Made by a program: the position numbers and the translations under genes. The notes under the pieces are model-generated. The model ran no database searches, was not told where the DNA came from, and worked only from the letters and a program-made list of their open reading frames with translations. This document shows, one piece after another, positions 45,751-58,076 of a DNA stretch of 64,000 nt. Origin of the DNA: Cydia pomonella (Eukaryota; Arthropoda; Insecta; Lepidoptera; Tortricidae); NCBI RefSeq assembly GCF_033807575.1, contig NC_084723.1:4097247-4161246 (forward strand). The letters run 5' to 3'. The first letter of the stretch is position 1; each line of letters starts with the position of its first letter.

Positions 45751-45859
45751 TAACTACCTCATGACTATGCACACAAACCTTTAAATGCGCTTGGTATCTA
45801 AATAGTAAGCTTGTGTATTGTATGAATAAACAACAATACAATAAAACAATGGGTTAATT

Positions 45860-46122
45860 TTTTTTAGGACGGACGACCGGTTTGGCCTAGTGGGTAGTGA
45901 CCCTGCCTACAAAGCTGATGGTCCCGGGTTCAAATCCTGGTAAGGGCATTTATTCGTGTGATGAGCATGGATATTTGTTCCTGAGTCATGGGTGTTTTCT
46001 ATGTATTTAAGTATTTATAAATATTTATATATTATATATATCGTTGTCTAAGTACCCTCAACACAAGCCTTATTGAGCTTACTGTGGGACTTAGTCAATT
46101 TGTGAAATAATGTCCTAAAAAA
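45860..46122 (+). mobile_element. tRNA-derived SINE (family 2)
   Basis: The head has A box TGGCCTAGTGG and B box GGTTCAAATCC. The body contains GAGTCATGGGTGTTTTCTAT, an AT-rich TTTATAAATATTTATATATT stretch and the tail GTGGGACTTAGTCAATTTGT. Target-site duplication AATGGGTTAATT at 45848-45859 and 46123-46134. Confidence 0.85.
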
Positions 46123-46802
46123 AATGGGTTAATTATTACTGGTATTTATTTGGTCCGCAGTATTTTTTTTGGCAAGTGTTCAAGAGATGTATGAGTTGTA
46201 TGTGTTCTTGTGATTTGAAATTTATTTATCAGTCATAAATTTGTTCGTGATGTATTGTGGCGCCACCTATTTAAGGTTTTTTGATGGACAGTTTTCATAT
46301 ACATAGATGCTCTCCTTACCTCTACCCTCCAGATATTTAGTCAATATTATCAAAGTCGATGCAAACTTAACACATTCACTGCAAACGTTTTCGTAGCGTT
46401 ACGCTCGTAGCCGATCCCAGCGTTTTTCCGCTATGTAGAGGAAAGCTACTACGAACAGGGAACCCGCCGAGCGGGTTTCCGGCGCTCAATGAAAAACGAA
46501 TTGAAGTGTTGTTTCCAAAATTACGGCCTCATTATTTTGTCAAATTCTAGACATTTTAAACCGCTCCGTTCCTTCAATGTCAAATTTTCCTGTCATTTTA
46601 CTTTCATCCCGCTTTCTTCGCGATAATTTGGATGATACCATGCAAAAGATCAGTCACCTGCTCGTGTTACTTGTTTAATGACCGACATCATTCAAATTTG
46701 GTAACAATGGGGCAAGTAGCATTGAAAGCCGTGGAGATGCCTTGGGCAGAGACGCCTCGGGCGAAAATGGCTTCAGAACGTTTTCACATTTCACATTTCT
46801 AT

Positions 46803-46905
46803 TTATATCGTTGTCTAAGTACCCTCAACACAAGCCTTATTGAGCTTACTGTGGGACTTAGTCAATTTGTGTAATAATGTCCTATAATATTTATTTATTT
46901 ACATT
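46803..46905 (+). mobile_element. SINE family 2 tail fragment
   Basis: Only the 3' end is present (ATCGTTGTCTAAGTACCCTC through TAATGTCCTATAATATTTATT), i.e. a strongly 5'-truncated copy about 0.7 kb after the full copy at 45.9 kb. Confidence 0.75.
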
Positions 46906-47389
46906 GTCATTGATTTCGGATGATCCTTAGTAAAAATTAGCCGCTAGAGGGTGCTCTAATATGGCATCAAGTACTTCTTTTAAGTTTAAGGTTATCTTTT
47001 GAACAATAAATAAATATATAAAATATAAAAATCGCTTGGACCTCTCCTCTTTTTCTACAAATGGTACATGAAGTTTTTTGATTAAAGCTGCTCCTTATGC
47101 TAAGCCAATGTGTTGTTGCTTCCAACTATATCATTACATAAAAAATATGATTATGACAACACAATTAAAGATAATATGTCATGATTTTTTAATAATAATA
47201 CCAAATAGTGTAATCAAATTCAGGTAAGAAAGCACATCAAATATTTTTTGTAGGTATAGCAATCTGTCAAATTTATATAATGTATATTGTCATTTCTTTA
47301 TTAATTTAATTTTTCTTTTCCTTTTGTAACAATTCGATGTTTTCTGAACGAGCTACGTATTTTTATGGTTTGATATGACATAGCTAGCT

Positions 47390-47465
47390 TTATTAGCCGG
47401 TGTAGCTTTATTTGACGTTCATAAGCGCATTGTAATATGCCTACTTGAATAATAAACTGTCTTTA
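47390..47465 (+). mobile_element. LINE 3' end scrap (GTAGCTTTATTTGACGTTCA family)
   Basis: TTAGCCGGTGTAGCTTTATTTG ... AATAATAAACTGTCTTTATC; near-identical to 44440-44515. Confidence 0.7.
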
Positions 47466-47721
47466 TCTAAATATGAATTTTACGTTGGCAACATTCCTAA
47501 AATAGCTAAATTAATGTCAGAATGATGGATAATGTTTCATGACTTACCTGGCAATACTTTAGTTAGAAAGTGATAGGGGTAAGCGGAAGCCAAAGAGAGT
47601 GTCGTACAGACTCGTTTACTTGAATTGGGGAAGTTAAAGAGACGACATCTTGATGGTAAGGGTTGAGCAAAGTTAAAGAGGCACTTACATTTTATAATTA
47701 GAACAATCGGATATATTTATC

Positions 47722-47902
47722 TCTCTCTCTCTCTCTCTCTTCACTGGCTCAGTGACCCAAACAGGATCTTGGCCTCTGACACAAGAGAGCGCCACTCTGC
47801 CCTATCCTGCGCCACTTCACGCCAGTTGGGTATTTCGAGGGCGAACAGGTCTTTTAGGACTTCGTCGCTCCAGCGGTATCTGGGACGCCCAGACGGACGT
47901 TT
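47722..47902 (-). mobile_element. Diverged LINE 3' end unit with (CT)n
   Basis: CACTGGCTCAGTGACCCAAA ... CTTGGCCTCTGACACAAGAG ... GCGGTATCTGGGACGCCCAG. A homologue of 45139-45328 with a (CT)n tail in place of (TTAC)n, ending at the equivalent GRP-codon position. Confidence 0.75.
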
Positions 47903-48160
47903 ATATTTATAATAAGTAGTATTTCGTATGTAGACGGCTGCTATATCCGACGACTATACTATACTAGGAAACCTCTCTACTCGAATGTCCAAGACACTCC
48001 GCTACTGTTTTACCCGTGGACGAATTCCGTATTTCAAAGTTTTGGAGTTCAAAATTATATCTCACGCTTTTACTGGAGTTTTATGCAGATTTTTCTTGAA
48101 TTCATGCCCATTAGATACGAGTAGTTATAGTTTTATTTGATTGGAGTGTAATATAAAATA

Positions 48161-48415
48161 CGACCGGTTTGGCCTAGTGGGCAGTGACCCTGCCTACGAA
48201 GCTGATGGTCCCGGGTTCAAATCCTGGTAAGGGCATTTATTCGTGTGATGAGCATGGATATTTGTTTCTGAGTCATGGATGTTTTCTATGTATTTAAGTA
48301 TTTATAAATATTTATATATTATATATATATATCGTTGTCTAAGTACCCTCAACACAAGCCTTATTGAGCTTACTGTGGGACTTAGTCAATTTGTGTAATA
48401 ATGTCCTATATGTCC
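48161..48415 (+). mobile_element. SINE family 2 copy
   Basis: Near-identical to the 45.9 kb copy from CGACCGGTTTGGCC through the TAATGTCCTATA tail. It inserted immediately upstream of the long GTGCGAGTCGG element at 48436. Confidence 0.85.
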
Positions 48416-48435
48416 TATATTTTAAAATAATAAAA

Positions 48436-49274
48436 AAGCGGCCAAGTGCGAGTCGGACTCGCCCATGAAGGGTTCCGTACCATTTATGACGTATTAAAAA
48501 AACTACTTACTAGATCTGGTTCAAACCAATTTTCGTTGGAAGTTTGCATGGTAATGTATAATTATCATATATTTTTTTTTGATTTTTTATTCCGTTATTT
48601 TAGAAGTTACAGGGGGGGGACACACTTTTTTTCACTTTGGAAGTGTCTCTCGCGCAAACTATTCAGTTTAGAAAAAAATGATATTAGAAACCTAAATATC
48701 ATTTTTGAAGACCTATCCTTAGATACCCCACACGTATGGGTTTGATGAAAAAAAATTTTTTTTTGAATTTTTATGACGTATTAAAAAAAAACTACTTACT
48801 AGATCTCGTTCGAACCAATTTTCGGTGGAAGTTTGCATGGCAATGTATATCATATATTTTTTTTAGATTTTTCATTCTGTTATTTTAGAAGTTACGGGGG
48901 GGGGGGACACACTTTTTACCACTTTGGAAGTGTCTCTCGCGCAAACTATTCAGTTTAGAAAAAAATGATATTAGAAACCTCAATATCATTTTTAAAGACC
49001 TATCCATAGATACCCCACACGTATGGGTTTGATGAAAAAATATTTTTTGAGTTTCAGTTCTAAGTATGGGGAACCCCTAAAATTTATTGTTTTTTTTCTA
49101 TTTTTGTGTAAACATCATAATGCGGTTCATAGAATACATCTACTTACCAAGTTTGAACAGTATAGCTTTTATAGTTTCGGAAAAAAGTGGCTGTGACAGA
49201 ATCGGACAGACAGACGGACATGACGAATCTATAAGGGTTCCGTTTTTTGCCATTTGGCTACGGAACCCTAAAAA
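48436..49274 (+). mobile_element. Long GTGCGAGTCGG element with internal tandem duplication
   Basis: Left end GCGGCCAAGTGCGAGTCGGA, right end GGCTACGGAACCCTAAAAAG. Inside, a unit of about 287 bp is tandemly repeated (starts at 48485 and 48772), each with a G-run, CACTTTGGAAGTGTCTCTCG and CCCCACACGTATGGGTTTGA. No coding domain is seen. Confidence 0.82.
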
Positions 49275-49471
49275 GCCATTTATTCCTTAACATCGTTGCA
49301 ATATGAAAAAGGATTATCAGATATGAAATGAATGCACGCATTATTTTCATTATTAATTGTAATTCATAAATAATTTACTTAATAAATATATTCTAAAATT
49401 GTTTACGCTATGTCATTAATTTGTATGAAATATAATTTGATTAACTTATTTTTTTTTATAAAATGTAATTG

Positions 49472-49640
49472 TCAAATAAATATATAACTTATCTGTCGAG
49501 TATAGGCCTCCTCAAACTCCTTCCATTTATCTCTCATTTTGCCTTTTTTCATCCATTGTTGTCCTGCTATTTGAATAATTTCATCTGACCACCTTTCTAA
49601 TGGTTTTCCTTGACTGATTAGAGTGTAATAATGATTAGTT
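49472..49640 (-). mobile_element. LINE RT C-terminal relic
   Basis: On the - strand LISQGKPLERWSDEIIQIAG, then QQWM, DKWKEFEEAYTRQ: the RWSD-I-AG-WM pattern of non-LTR RT tails. The (AAAT)-like end and A-rich tail lie toward 49450. Confidence 0.65.
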
Positions 49641-49729
49641 AACTTTTGGACCAACATGAAACCCGGATTGGATATGACACCAAATGAAATATTATGTATA
49701 CTACTACTTTTTAATTTCACTGTAAGTCC

Positions 49730-49855
49730 AGCGGTGGCATCATGGTTCCATTTTTATCACTTGTCACTATGCCCGTCACTTTCGCGCTTACATACTTGTT
49801 AGAACGTGACAGGCATGGCGACAAATGATAAAGAGCCGACCATCTTAGCCCTACT
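49730..49855. mobile_element. Short palindromic MITE (CACTTGTCACTATGCC family)
   Basis: CACTTGTCACTATGCCCGTC / AGAACGTGACAGGCATGGCG arms and AGAGCCGACCAT as at 9860-9980. Confidence 0.75.
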
Positions 49856-50164
49856 GTTAAATTAAGTTCTTGATAAACATCTACGTTATCGTAAAATGTT
49901 ATTTTTAGTACCAGAAAGCCAAACACTCGATGAAAGAATTAAATAGTATTTTATACTCGTACAATCGTGATATAATAGAGAGCTTTTCAGTCGAGTACCG
50001 TGTTTAGGCAACGAAGCTTGCTGAATTGCCTAAGTAAGGTACGAGATTTTTCTACAAGTCATCTAAATTAAAAAAAAGAAATTAATTTGTACCATACCAG
50101 AGATGATTAGGACCGAGAGGACGCTAGAGAACACATTCAGCACCGCAGGTGACATATCATCGGT

Positions 50165-50232
50165 AGACTTAAATCGACCAGGATATAAACCGTGATTACC
50201 ATATTGGTTTATATCCCGATCGATTTAAGTCT
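50165..50232. repeat. Hairpin AGACTTAAATCGA...TCGATTTAAGTCT
   Basis: Outer arms of 13 bp and inner arms GGATATAAACC/GGTTTATATCC with a small internal mismatch. A mini-MITE or isolated hairpin. Confidence 0.7.
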
Positions 50233-50459
50233 AGTGAAAGTAATCGTGAATCATTCAAAACAGTTACCCCCTTATTAATAAACGTCTACTAAAGTTAACA
50301 AGCCGCTAATAATCGTTCGTCCCTTTCCGACGTATTGGTATGAAGGAAAGGGATTTCCAGCTGTAAGGATACTGTTTAGTTTATATAGATATTTTGTCAT
50401 TATAATACATTTTTCTAGATTAAATAAGCTAAGTATACTATTAAGACGTTAACGACACA

Positions 50460-50910
50460 CTTTATCACGAATTGTTGACTGCCGGCGTATTTCGGATCGG
50501 CTTGACTCCTTGGCGCTGCGTAGAGATGTGGCCTCGCTCTGCATTTTCTATCGCATGTACAACGGGGAGTGCTCCGAGGAATTGTTCGGATTAATCCCTG
50601 CCGCTTCTTTTCGCCATCGCCCTACGCGACAACATTTCCATCCTCTCCACTTAGATGGTTGACAGTCCTCAACTGTGCGTTTCTCCAGGAACTTTCTGCT
50701 TCGCACTGCTAAACTGTGGAATGAACTGTCGCCTGCGGTATTTCCGGACCGATACGACCTTCAAACCTTCAAGAAAAGAGCGTACTCCCATCTCAAAGGC
50801 CGGCAACGCACTTACAACCCCTCTGGTGTTGCAGGTGTCCATGGGCGGCGGTAATCGCTTACCATCAGGTGATCCGTCTGCTCGTTTGACTCCTCTATCA
50901 TAAAAAAAAG
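50460..50910 (+). mobile_element. Jockey-type LINE 3' end, longest copy
   Basis: Frames read RLDSLALRRDVASLCIFYRM, YNGECSEELFGLIPAASF, then after frame changes KLWNELSPAVFPDRYDLQTF, KKRAYSHLKG. The UTR follows with CCATCAGGTGATCCGTCTGC and an A-run. Reference copy for the fragments at 8258, 14940, 28690 and 30786. Confidence 0.82.
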
Positions 50911-51344
50911 GATTACATTATTATTAAAAGGCGGTTTCGGGGCGGCCGTGGCCTGATAGACCTCTTAATGGTATGTTACGCTCTTAACAGTGCCTTTTCT
51001 TGGGTCAAGTTGAATATAAATACACGTTCACAATGAAACATATCTAATGTTTATAATCTTGACTGAAAAAAAGAAAACACTCTCAAAGTTAGATGAGAAT
51101 TATGCTTCTTTAAAGATATTTTTTTTAATATCCGTTCATTCATCTTTTAAAGTTCTGTTCAGAGAGTTTCTGTTTGAATTCGACTTAAGTGAAAGTGGGT
51201 TTATGACAATAAAAATAACATATTGTTATCACACGACGATTAGGACGATAAGTGTTATAAAAAAAAATAGGGATTATTTTTATATGGATATATTATACAG
51301 GATTACTATAACTAGATTTAATCTAAAATAAGCCCTTGAGGCAT

Positions 51345-51470
51345 TGTACCATGGAGGCTGGCGGCTTCTCCTCGTTGTATCACAATACTGATACGTTGGG
51401 CGAGGAAGCCGCCAGCTCTTCGGTCACCAGTTAGGTCAACCAGGCACTTCGCGATTTCTGCAAAATTTCT
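51345..51470 (-). mobile_element. LINE C-terminal fragment
   Basis: Reverse-oriented relative of 11851-12060: TGGCGGCTTCTCCTCG ... GAGGAAGCCGCCAGCTCTTC ... CACTTCGCGATTTCTGCAAA. Confidence 0.55.
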
Positions 51471-52132
51471 TCATGTCTTTCTTCATTTCACACGATATTA
51501 ATTTTAAAAAAAAGTGAAAATTATAAAAATAAAGATAAGATAAAATTCCTTACCTTCCTTCCTTTATTTCCTACTTACCTTTCCAGCGCGGAGAATTTTT
51601 TTGCGGTCACTCAAAATTATATGATTTGATAATCTAGAATCTAGAATCCTTAATTTTTAATAGCCAGAATCCTTAATTCCTTATTATAACATTAAACCAA
51701 CGGTTTATTTACATGAAAAAATTATAAGCGGCTGAATTATGCTTTCAAAGATTATTATTTATTACATATACGACAGTAGCCATCAAGGCTCGGAAACCTG
51801 TTAAATTTCCAAACCATTATCATGTACCTACTTGGCGCAAAACCGTTTCATTTCGGTTAGAGCAATAAAAACCGGTTTCTTCCTATGTTGGTGTCTATGT
51901 TTACGTGGCACATCACCAGACTGGCCAGCTGTTTCGTCGCTCGTCGAATAAACCGGTTTTTAGGTAACAATAAAGGTCTCAATTTTTCACGTTTTTATAA
52001 AAGTTCGGAGGAAAACCGAAATAAACCGATATTTACCGGTATTTTATAAACTGGTTTCCAGCTTTGGCTGCCATGTTATTTTAATATTTTTTCATTTCTT
52101 GCCAGACACACGACATGAAAATAATAGGTTAA
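51471..52132. other. AT-rich spacer
   Basis: CAGTAGCCATCAAGGCTCGG at 51773 and AAACCGGTTT repeats (51845-52050) hint at an old palindromic element. No gene. Confidence 0.35.
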
Positions 52133-52249
52133 GGATGGCATAATTCGTCCGATTCGCACGTTGAGCGGGATATATGTCGCTATAATACGCGCACAGTATT
52201 GTCTCGCGCAGATTTCTGTCCCAGCGAATCGGACGCAGTGTGCCATGCC
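52133..52249. mobile_element. Palindromic MITE (CGTCCGATTCGC)
   Basis: GGATGGCATAATTCGTCCGATTCGC region pairs with GCGAATCGGACGCAGTGTGCCATGCC; short core. Confidence 0.75.
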
Positions 52250-53260
52250 CCTAAGATGAGATATAAAATTTCATTTTAATGAAACCACCTTATGCCTGCT
52301 TGGTTTTATGCCCGCTCGAAACTTTGTATACCCTCTTTAATGACTTAATGTATTCACCTTATTTAATATCCCAATGCTAGGCAAAAACCTTCCCTATATT
52401 CTATCGCTTTAGGATGTACAGTAGCTCAGTCAATGATATAATCCTACAGATACTTTTTTTATTTCATTGGCGGAATGACTAAGTCACGTTTGTTTACATT
52501 ATTTTAATGTACTAATGGAATGGTATGACCCTATCGTTTGAATTTTTCCAACAATCCTTGAAACATGCACCTTAAGTCGTCCTGAAATCTCTTTTTCGGT
52601 CTTCCTCGGTTTACCTAGACGGTGCAGACCAGGTGGTAATGTATTCCGTGGATATTTATCCCCACTCAGTAACCATACAACCTATGGGCATCAAATCTAT
52701 ACAACACCTATGGAACTCCATACATTTTCTTACCTGTCAAAGCTTCATACACGAATTCCTTTCACTTTTCAAGCACCAAGTTCAATGACTCTCATCGTAA
52801 TTTGTATGACTCGTTAGTTGCGATTTTGCGACAGCTTGATTGACTTCAAAATACTTGAATATGAGTGAAAGTGATTTTAATTAGAGGTTTTTTAGTTACT
52901 GTAATTTTGAGTGAAAGATTTACTTTAGTAAATGTAGCTGTATATCAAGGGTCATTCATTCTAAGTTAGCATGTTCTAAAATGATGTATGTATGTTAACA
53001 ATTTATTGTATGTAAGACAGGTTAAGATACAAAAGAAACACAGAATGTTTGCAGTTGAGATAACAATACACGAGTAAACAAAACATGCTGAGAGCTTTAG
53101 TGGCGTCCGAGTGACAGCTTTTGTGTTTGACACAGCGTCAAATATGAATTTAAATATGAATGTGACAAAGTAAGTCGGAACATTGAAGAGCTTCTGCCTA
53201 GGCCCTTGATAACAACTGACTTCACACTTGCCCCATTCAATTCTGAAATCTTGTTCTGTC
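52250..53260. other. Intergenic, no gene recognised
   Basis: Mixed AT-rich DNA; nothing supported. Confidence 0.4.
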
Positions 53261-53262
53261 TT

Positions 53263-53312
53263 TTTTTATACCACGTCGGTGGCAAGCAAATATATGGCCC
53301 ACCTGATGGTAA
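53263..53312 (-). mobile_element. LINE end scrap, TATACCACGTCGG
   Basis: TTTTTTTATACCACGTCGGT then CCACCTGATGGTAAGCTG; first about 50 bp of the 43858 family. Confidence 0.6.
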
Positions 53313-53383
53313 GCTGATGCGAAAAAAAAGACTAAGAAGACCCAGAATATCACACAAACACACAAATTAAAGAATGATGCTGT

Positions 53384-53492
53384 AGTCACTCATATCAAGA
53401 AGTAAAAACGAAGGCCCAGAATATGCTGGAATAGAAAATGCTGCAGCGACAGAGGGCCAGGCCGTCTTAATATTGATGATGATGATGGTAAG
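53384..53492 (+). mobile_element. LINE 3' tail with (GAT)n
   Basis: AAACGAAGGCCCAGAATATG ... GGCCGTCTTAATATTGATGATGATGATGG; probable 5'-truncated LINE end. Confidence 0.45.
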
Positions 53493-53499
53493 CTGCCAC

Positions 53500-55990
53500 A
53501 GTAACCTAGACTAGCAAGCCCAGAGAAGAGAAGCCTAGGTAGTTCCCTTGTGCTTCGCTTTGCTCGTCTTGGCGGGGGCACTGCCGTGCTCCCAGATAAA
53601 TAACTAAAATTTAAAAACAAGGTATAGATTAAAATTTATTTTGTATAATAGTATGAATGGACTGATGCTTTCTGCATTTAAGGCTGATGTCCATTACCTG
53701 GTCAAGTTAATCTTGGCTCCTGGATTGTCTCCATCCGGTTAGCGGCCCAATTCTGCGGAGCAAAAAGAGTTCGACGCTACCCTACCGAGCCTTACGCTCC
53801 AGAACACATGAAACCTTAATATTAAACACAGTAAAGGTAGGTATGCACTGTATGCAGTTAACTTTTAATAGTCAAGTTCGTAAAACTCAAAGTAAACAAC
53901 CTTTAAAAAATAACAACTTGTCAACTCATACTTAATAGTTTAAGCACTTGTTAAATGAGACCCTCGAACTTAATGACGCACCAGCACTACGTGTGAACTG
54001 TATGGGTGAAAGTATATGGTACGGACCCATACATATTAACATCAAAATTTTACTGACCATCATTGGACCTTAAAATCTATGCAATAAGATCTATAAATCG
54101 TCAATTAAGAGTGCGGATGATAGCACAATAGGGCGATGATTGTGAATGGACCCCGGTGGTTTCGAGGTATGAAAGTGAATTCAATTGCAGGTTATTAGTT
54201 GTGATGGTGCGGATTTTTCCTTTAGTTTCTCAACGACCAGGTTTCTATGACTGACGAGTTTATTTAACTGCTATAGCGGACATAGTAATTATGGCCGATA
54301 TACGCAGTGAATATGTTAACAAAACATGTATTTAAAAATATGAAGGTAAAGGGAACAGGGAAAGGGAAAACTCAACTTAAGTAGTAGATTTCGAACCAGG
54401 GACCATTAATAGGAGACGTCTGACGACAGGGGAGATGCCACAGGAGATGGAAGAGCTGAGGACGTAGCCAAGATGCCAATCGTTTGCGCCGTCGCAAAAG
54501 TAACGGTCATGTCTCTCTGTCGCACTTATATTAATTTTGTTTATTTTACAATTAGGTGCTAATCAATGTTATATTACAAAGTTCAAAGTTCAAATATACT
54601 TTATTCATGTAGGCCTAGCAACAAGTACTTATACTCGTAAATAGTAAGACAGTATTATATATTATTATTTTAAGCTAATTATCAGAGCAATTTATTGATG
54701 TATATATTATTCCATATATACATAATACTAATGAATATAATTCATAGATCAAATTTAATACCAAGAATTTCACAAAATATCGACAAACAAAAAAAAACAA
54801 TTGTATAAAAAATACTAGTCTAGAATGTTTCTAGAATAAATTCTAAATGTCAAACAAATAAAATAAAAACAAAAACAACAAAGCTAGTACATTCATTGGA
54901 ATATCCATTTGATCATCATTATTCAAATATAATAAATAATTGTATCACAATTAATCCCACGTTGTTGTTTCATTCATGTAGTCTTGTGTGGTATAATAAG
55001 CTTTAGAAATAAGTTTACGGTTTACATGATTCTTAAATTTATAAAGAGTAAGTTGCTAATTTAGTAATAAGGTTTGTAAGTTTATTATAAAATCTTACAC
55101 AATTACTTACTTATATCTAACAGGCAGATATTAGGTGGGTGACTCAAGGTAACGGCTAGATGTAGTATATATGGTAGAGTGATAGAGATACATTACCGTT
55201 TCGTTCGATACGGCGCAATTAGCATCTTGGCACGGCCCTCTGAGCTGGTTGCTTTTTCACCCAACGCTTTTTGCAATCTAGCGGAGTAATGCTACATAAA
55301 AGTAAATAAATTACATTTATGCGTACTTTCATGAGGTCTCTCATTATACCACGAACCAAGTTATCCCAAGTTCACAATCAAAAATTTCGTCCAAACAGGT
55401 TTTCTGTCTGCCACCAGTCTGCTGTCTTGATTATGTAAGCTCAGTTTCTGTACGAATGGAATTAATACTAATTATGTATATCATTACGCCATTATCAATT
55501 TCAAAGTGTTCAATCAAATAGATTCTTATTAATGGTGTGAGATTGTTTAAATCATGATTCATGAGTCAGTCGCTAAGCAGCTAAACGTTGCGATATTCAT
55601 ATCGTAAAGATGAAATCTTAGCTAAAAAGTCTTCCATACTAACTTAAATTTTCTTATTATACTTATCTACTGTACTGTCCGAAATGTTACGTACTACTCA
55701 ATACCGACCTTGGGGTAGGAGAGATTCGGATCTCTCCTCTAGTGGATAAAATCACCACATCCCGAGGCCTCAGATAATCATTTCATGAGTTCATGAATGA
55801 AAATATCGCGAACGAATAATTTCGAAGGGGTCACGTTTTCCCTCATGCTATGAAGATCAAATCTTTTTTTTTTAATTAAGTATAACCACATCTTATATAT
55901 TACACATGTTACATCATAATAATCATAAAGTAATTCACCTGATATAACACGACAATTATGGAGAACATAGCGTTGTCCAAGTATAATATA
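53500..55990. other. AT-rich region with minor repeat scraps
   Basis: 54575-54660 (CAAAGTTCAAAGTTCAAATA, TACTTTATTCATGTAGGC) looks like a reversed LINE end. 54390-54540 carries CAATCGTTTGCGCCGTCGCA, a repeat-like word. No gene. Confidence 0.35.
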
Positions 55991-55996
55991 CTCATT

Positions 55997-56169
55997 CTTA
56001 CACTGATGTGTCAAATTTGTTAATTATAAAAAAGTGGCGCCATCTTCCCGGGTATAACCCAAAGGTTGTGGCGCCATTGTCGAAACGATGCCTCCATACC
56101 TTTGGCCTTTGATCTATTATATGGCGCCACTTTTAGATATTTAACAAATTAAACACATATCAGTGTAAG
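55997..56169. mobile_element. MITE, CTTACACTGATGTGT termini
   Basis: CTTACACTGATGTGTCAAAT and ACACATATCAGTGTAAG, with inner AAAAGTGGCGCCAT / ATGGCGCCACTTTT arms. Confidence 0.82.
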
Positions 56170-56270
56170 AGATCAAGGTCAAATAGCGTTAAAGTTTTAG
56201 TCATGTGTTGAAAGATGGCAGCAAATTTACTGAGGCTACAAAGTTTTATCTGACAATCAATCTCAATATC

Positions 56271-56310
56271 TGTCAAATTCTTATTGATCATATTCAATAA
56301 GAATTTGACA
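56271..56310. repeat. Perfect 17 bp hairpin
   Basis: TGTCAAATTCTTATTGA and its exact complement around TCATAT, immediately upstream of a SINE fragment. Confidence 0.75.
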
Positions 56311-56323
56311 AATATTTGTGGAT

Positions 56324-56500
56324 ATTACGTCCGACTTTCAATCCGGAGGTCGCGGGTTCAAATCCTGGCTCGTACTAATGAGTTTTTTCGGAACTTATAT
56401 ACGAAATGTCATTTGATATTTACCACTAGCTTTTCGGTGAAGGAAAACATCGTGAGGAAACCTGCATACATCTGCGAAGAAATTCAAAGGTGTATGTGTG
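56324..56500 (+). mobile_element. SINE family 1 head with a different tail, 5'-truncated
   Basis: Begins inside the tRNA-like head (CGACTTTCAATCCGGAGG, B box GGTTCAAATCC) and follows family 1 to GTGAGGAAACC. It then switches to CTGCATACATCTGCGAAGAA, a tail of another lepidopteran SINE subfamily. Immediately upstream is a perfect short hairpin (56271-56310). Confidence 0.75.
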
Positions 56501-56790
56501 TGTATATAGGCTGAATTATTACTATTATTATTGATCATATTAAACCGACAAAGTCTTATGTAAACTCCAAAAGCGCTGTTATAATTCAAGTCTCAAGATC
56601 CAGTATGTAATTCTCGAATAAATTGTCAGTTGAAGCAAAATGTGTTGTGAACTGGATCGCTTTATGACGTTCACATAGTGAAGTAGGACGATCTTTGTGC
56701 GCGTACGATGATTATTTCCAACGTTTGATGATGCCGACATCAGTTGACGGCTGCCTCAATCTTTGGAGTAAGGTTTTTCAAGTATTATTT

Positions 56791-57045
56791 CGAGGACCGC
56801 TCTGACTTAGTGGGTAGTGACCCTGCCTATGAAGCCGATGGTCCCGGGTTCTAATCCTGGTAAGGGTATTTATTCGTGTGATGAGCCTGGATATTTTGTT
56901 CCTGAGTCATGGGTGTTTTCTATGCATTTAAGTATTTATAAATATTTATATATTACATATATTGTTGTCTAAGTACGCTCAACACAAGCCTTATTGAACT
57001 TACTGTGGGACTTAGTCAATTTGTGTAATAATGTCCTATATTACT
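56791..57045 (+). mobile_element. SINE family 2 copy, diverged head
   Basis: The head is altered (GACCGCTCTGACTTAGTGGG), so the A box is degraded, but the B-box region, AT-rich body and GTGGGACTTAGTC tail are intact. Confidence 0.82.
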
Positions 57046-57668
57046 ATTATTACCTATTATTATTTTATTTCGCTAGTATAGCGAAATTTTAAAATTTGTT
57101 TCCATCTGAAATAGAACCTAAATCTTATGCATGTACATTTTAGAGGTTTTAGGGAATTTTCATTAAAAAGTACACCAGTTACTTTTTTAGAATAATTGTC
57201 ATGTTTAAGGTTATTTCCACTCGGAATCACAAAGACGAACGATTCAAAAGAGAAAAAAAAAGTGTGTCAGAAAATACATTTTTGTGACGCATTTTCACAT
57301 ATATGTTGAATGGTCCGTTACAAAACTCACCCCCAAAATTGGTATACAAAAGTGGGGACACTTTTTTTCTTTGTTTCAGTTAATAGTCCTCGTAATTCTC
57401 TAAATAACCCAAATGTTATTAGTTTTTCAATGAAAGTAAACGGTACACTTTTTTTCTGAAAACCCCCATAAATCACAGAACACTAAGTGGATGTGAAGAA
57501 TAATCAGATCGGGAAATGGGTCATAAGCTGAAGATTTGATTGATTAGACTTACACTGACTAACATAACTACAACATACATAATACAGTCATACTAAAAGG
57601 GCAAGTTAAATAGTAAAACATTTTTCGGCGTACTTATACGTAAATCATTTGTGTTTGACTTTTGAACT

Positions 57669-57812
57669 TCACACAAGCGTCTACCGAGCGTCATTAGCGT
57701 GGCGTCTAGTTAACTCTATGGTGCTGCTCGACGCAACGTTGATGCAACTGCGCAAAGGCCCCAATTTCCATAGCGCTCACTAGACGCTGACGCTGAAAAA
57801 TAGTAGTTTATG
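57669..57812. mobile_element. Diverged relative of the TTAA MITE
   Basis: TAGTTAACTCTATGGTGCTG ... CGACGCAACGTTGATGCAAC ... CCATAGCGCTCACTAGACGC matches 15013-15161 inside; the ends are diverged. Confidence 0.65.
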
Positions 57813-58076
57813 TGACTGCTACATAATTAAAGGCGTTAAAATACGAGTGTTGGTTTATGAAACAAATGAGTTTCATAAAAGGTTCACGTATATTTTAATG
57901 CCTAATTATGTACAGTACTCTCGTATTCAACTGATGTATCTGAATCAGTCTGCGGGCTTGTCGGTGCGTGGCGAAGCGCAAACGCGGGAAGCTGTCGGAG
58001 TAAACGTTGACATATTATTAAGTTCCACAAACACTCGTTATATTTAATGTTATATTTGTGTTCTAGCTTACTCTTA

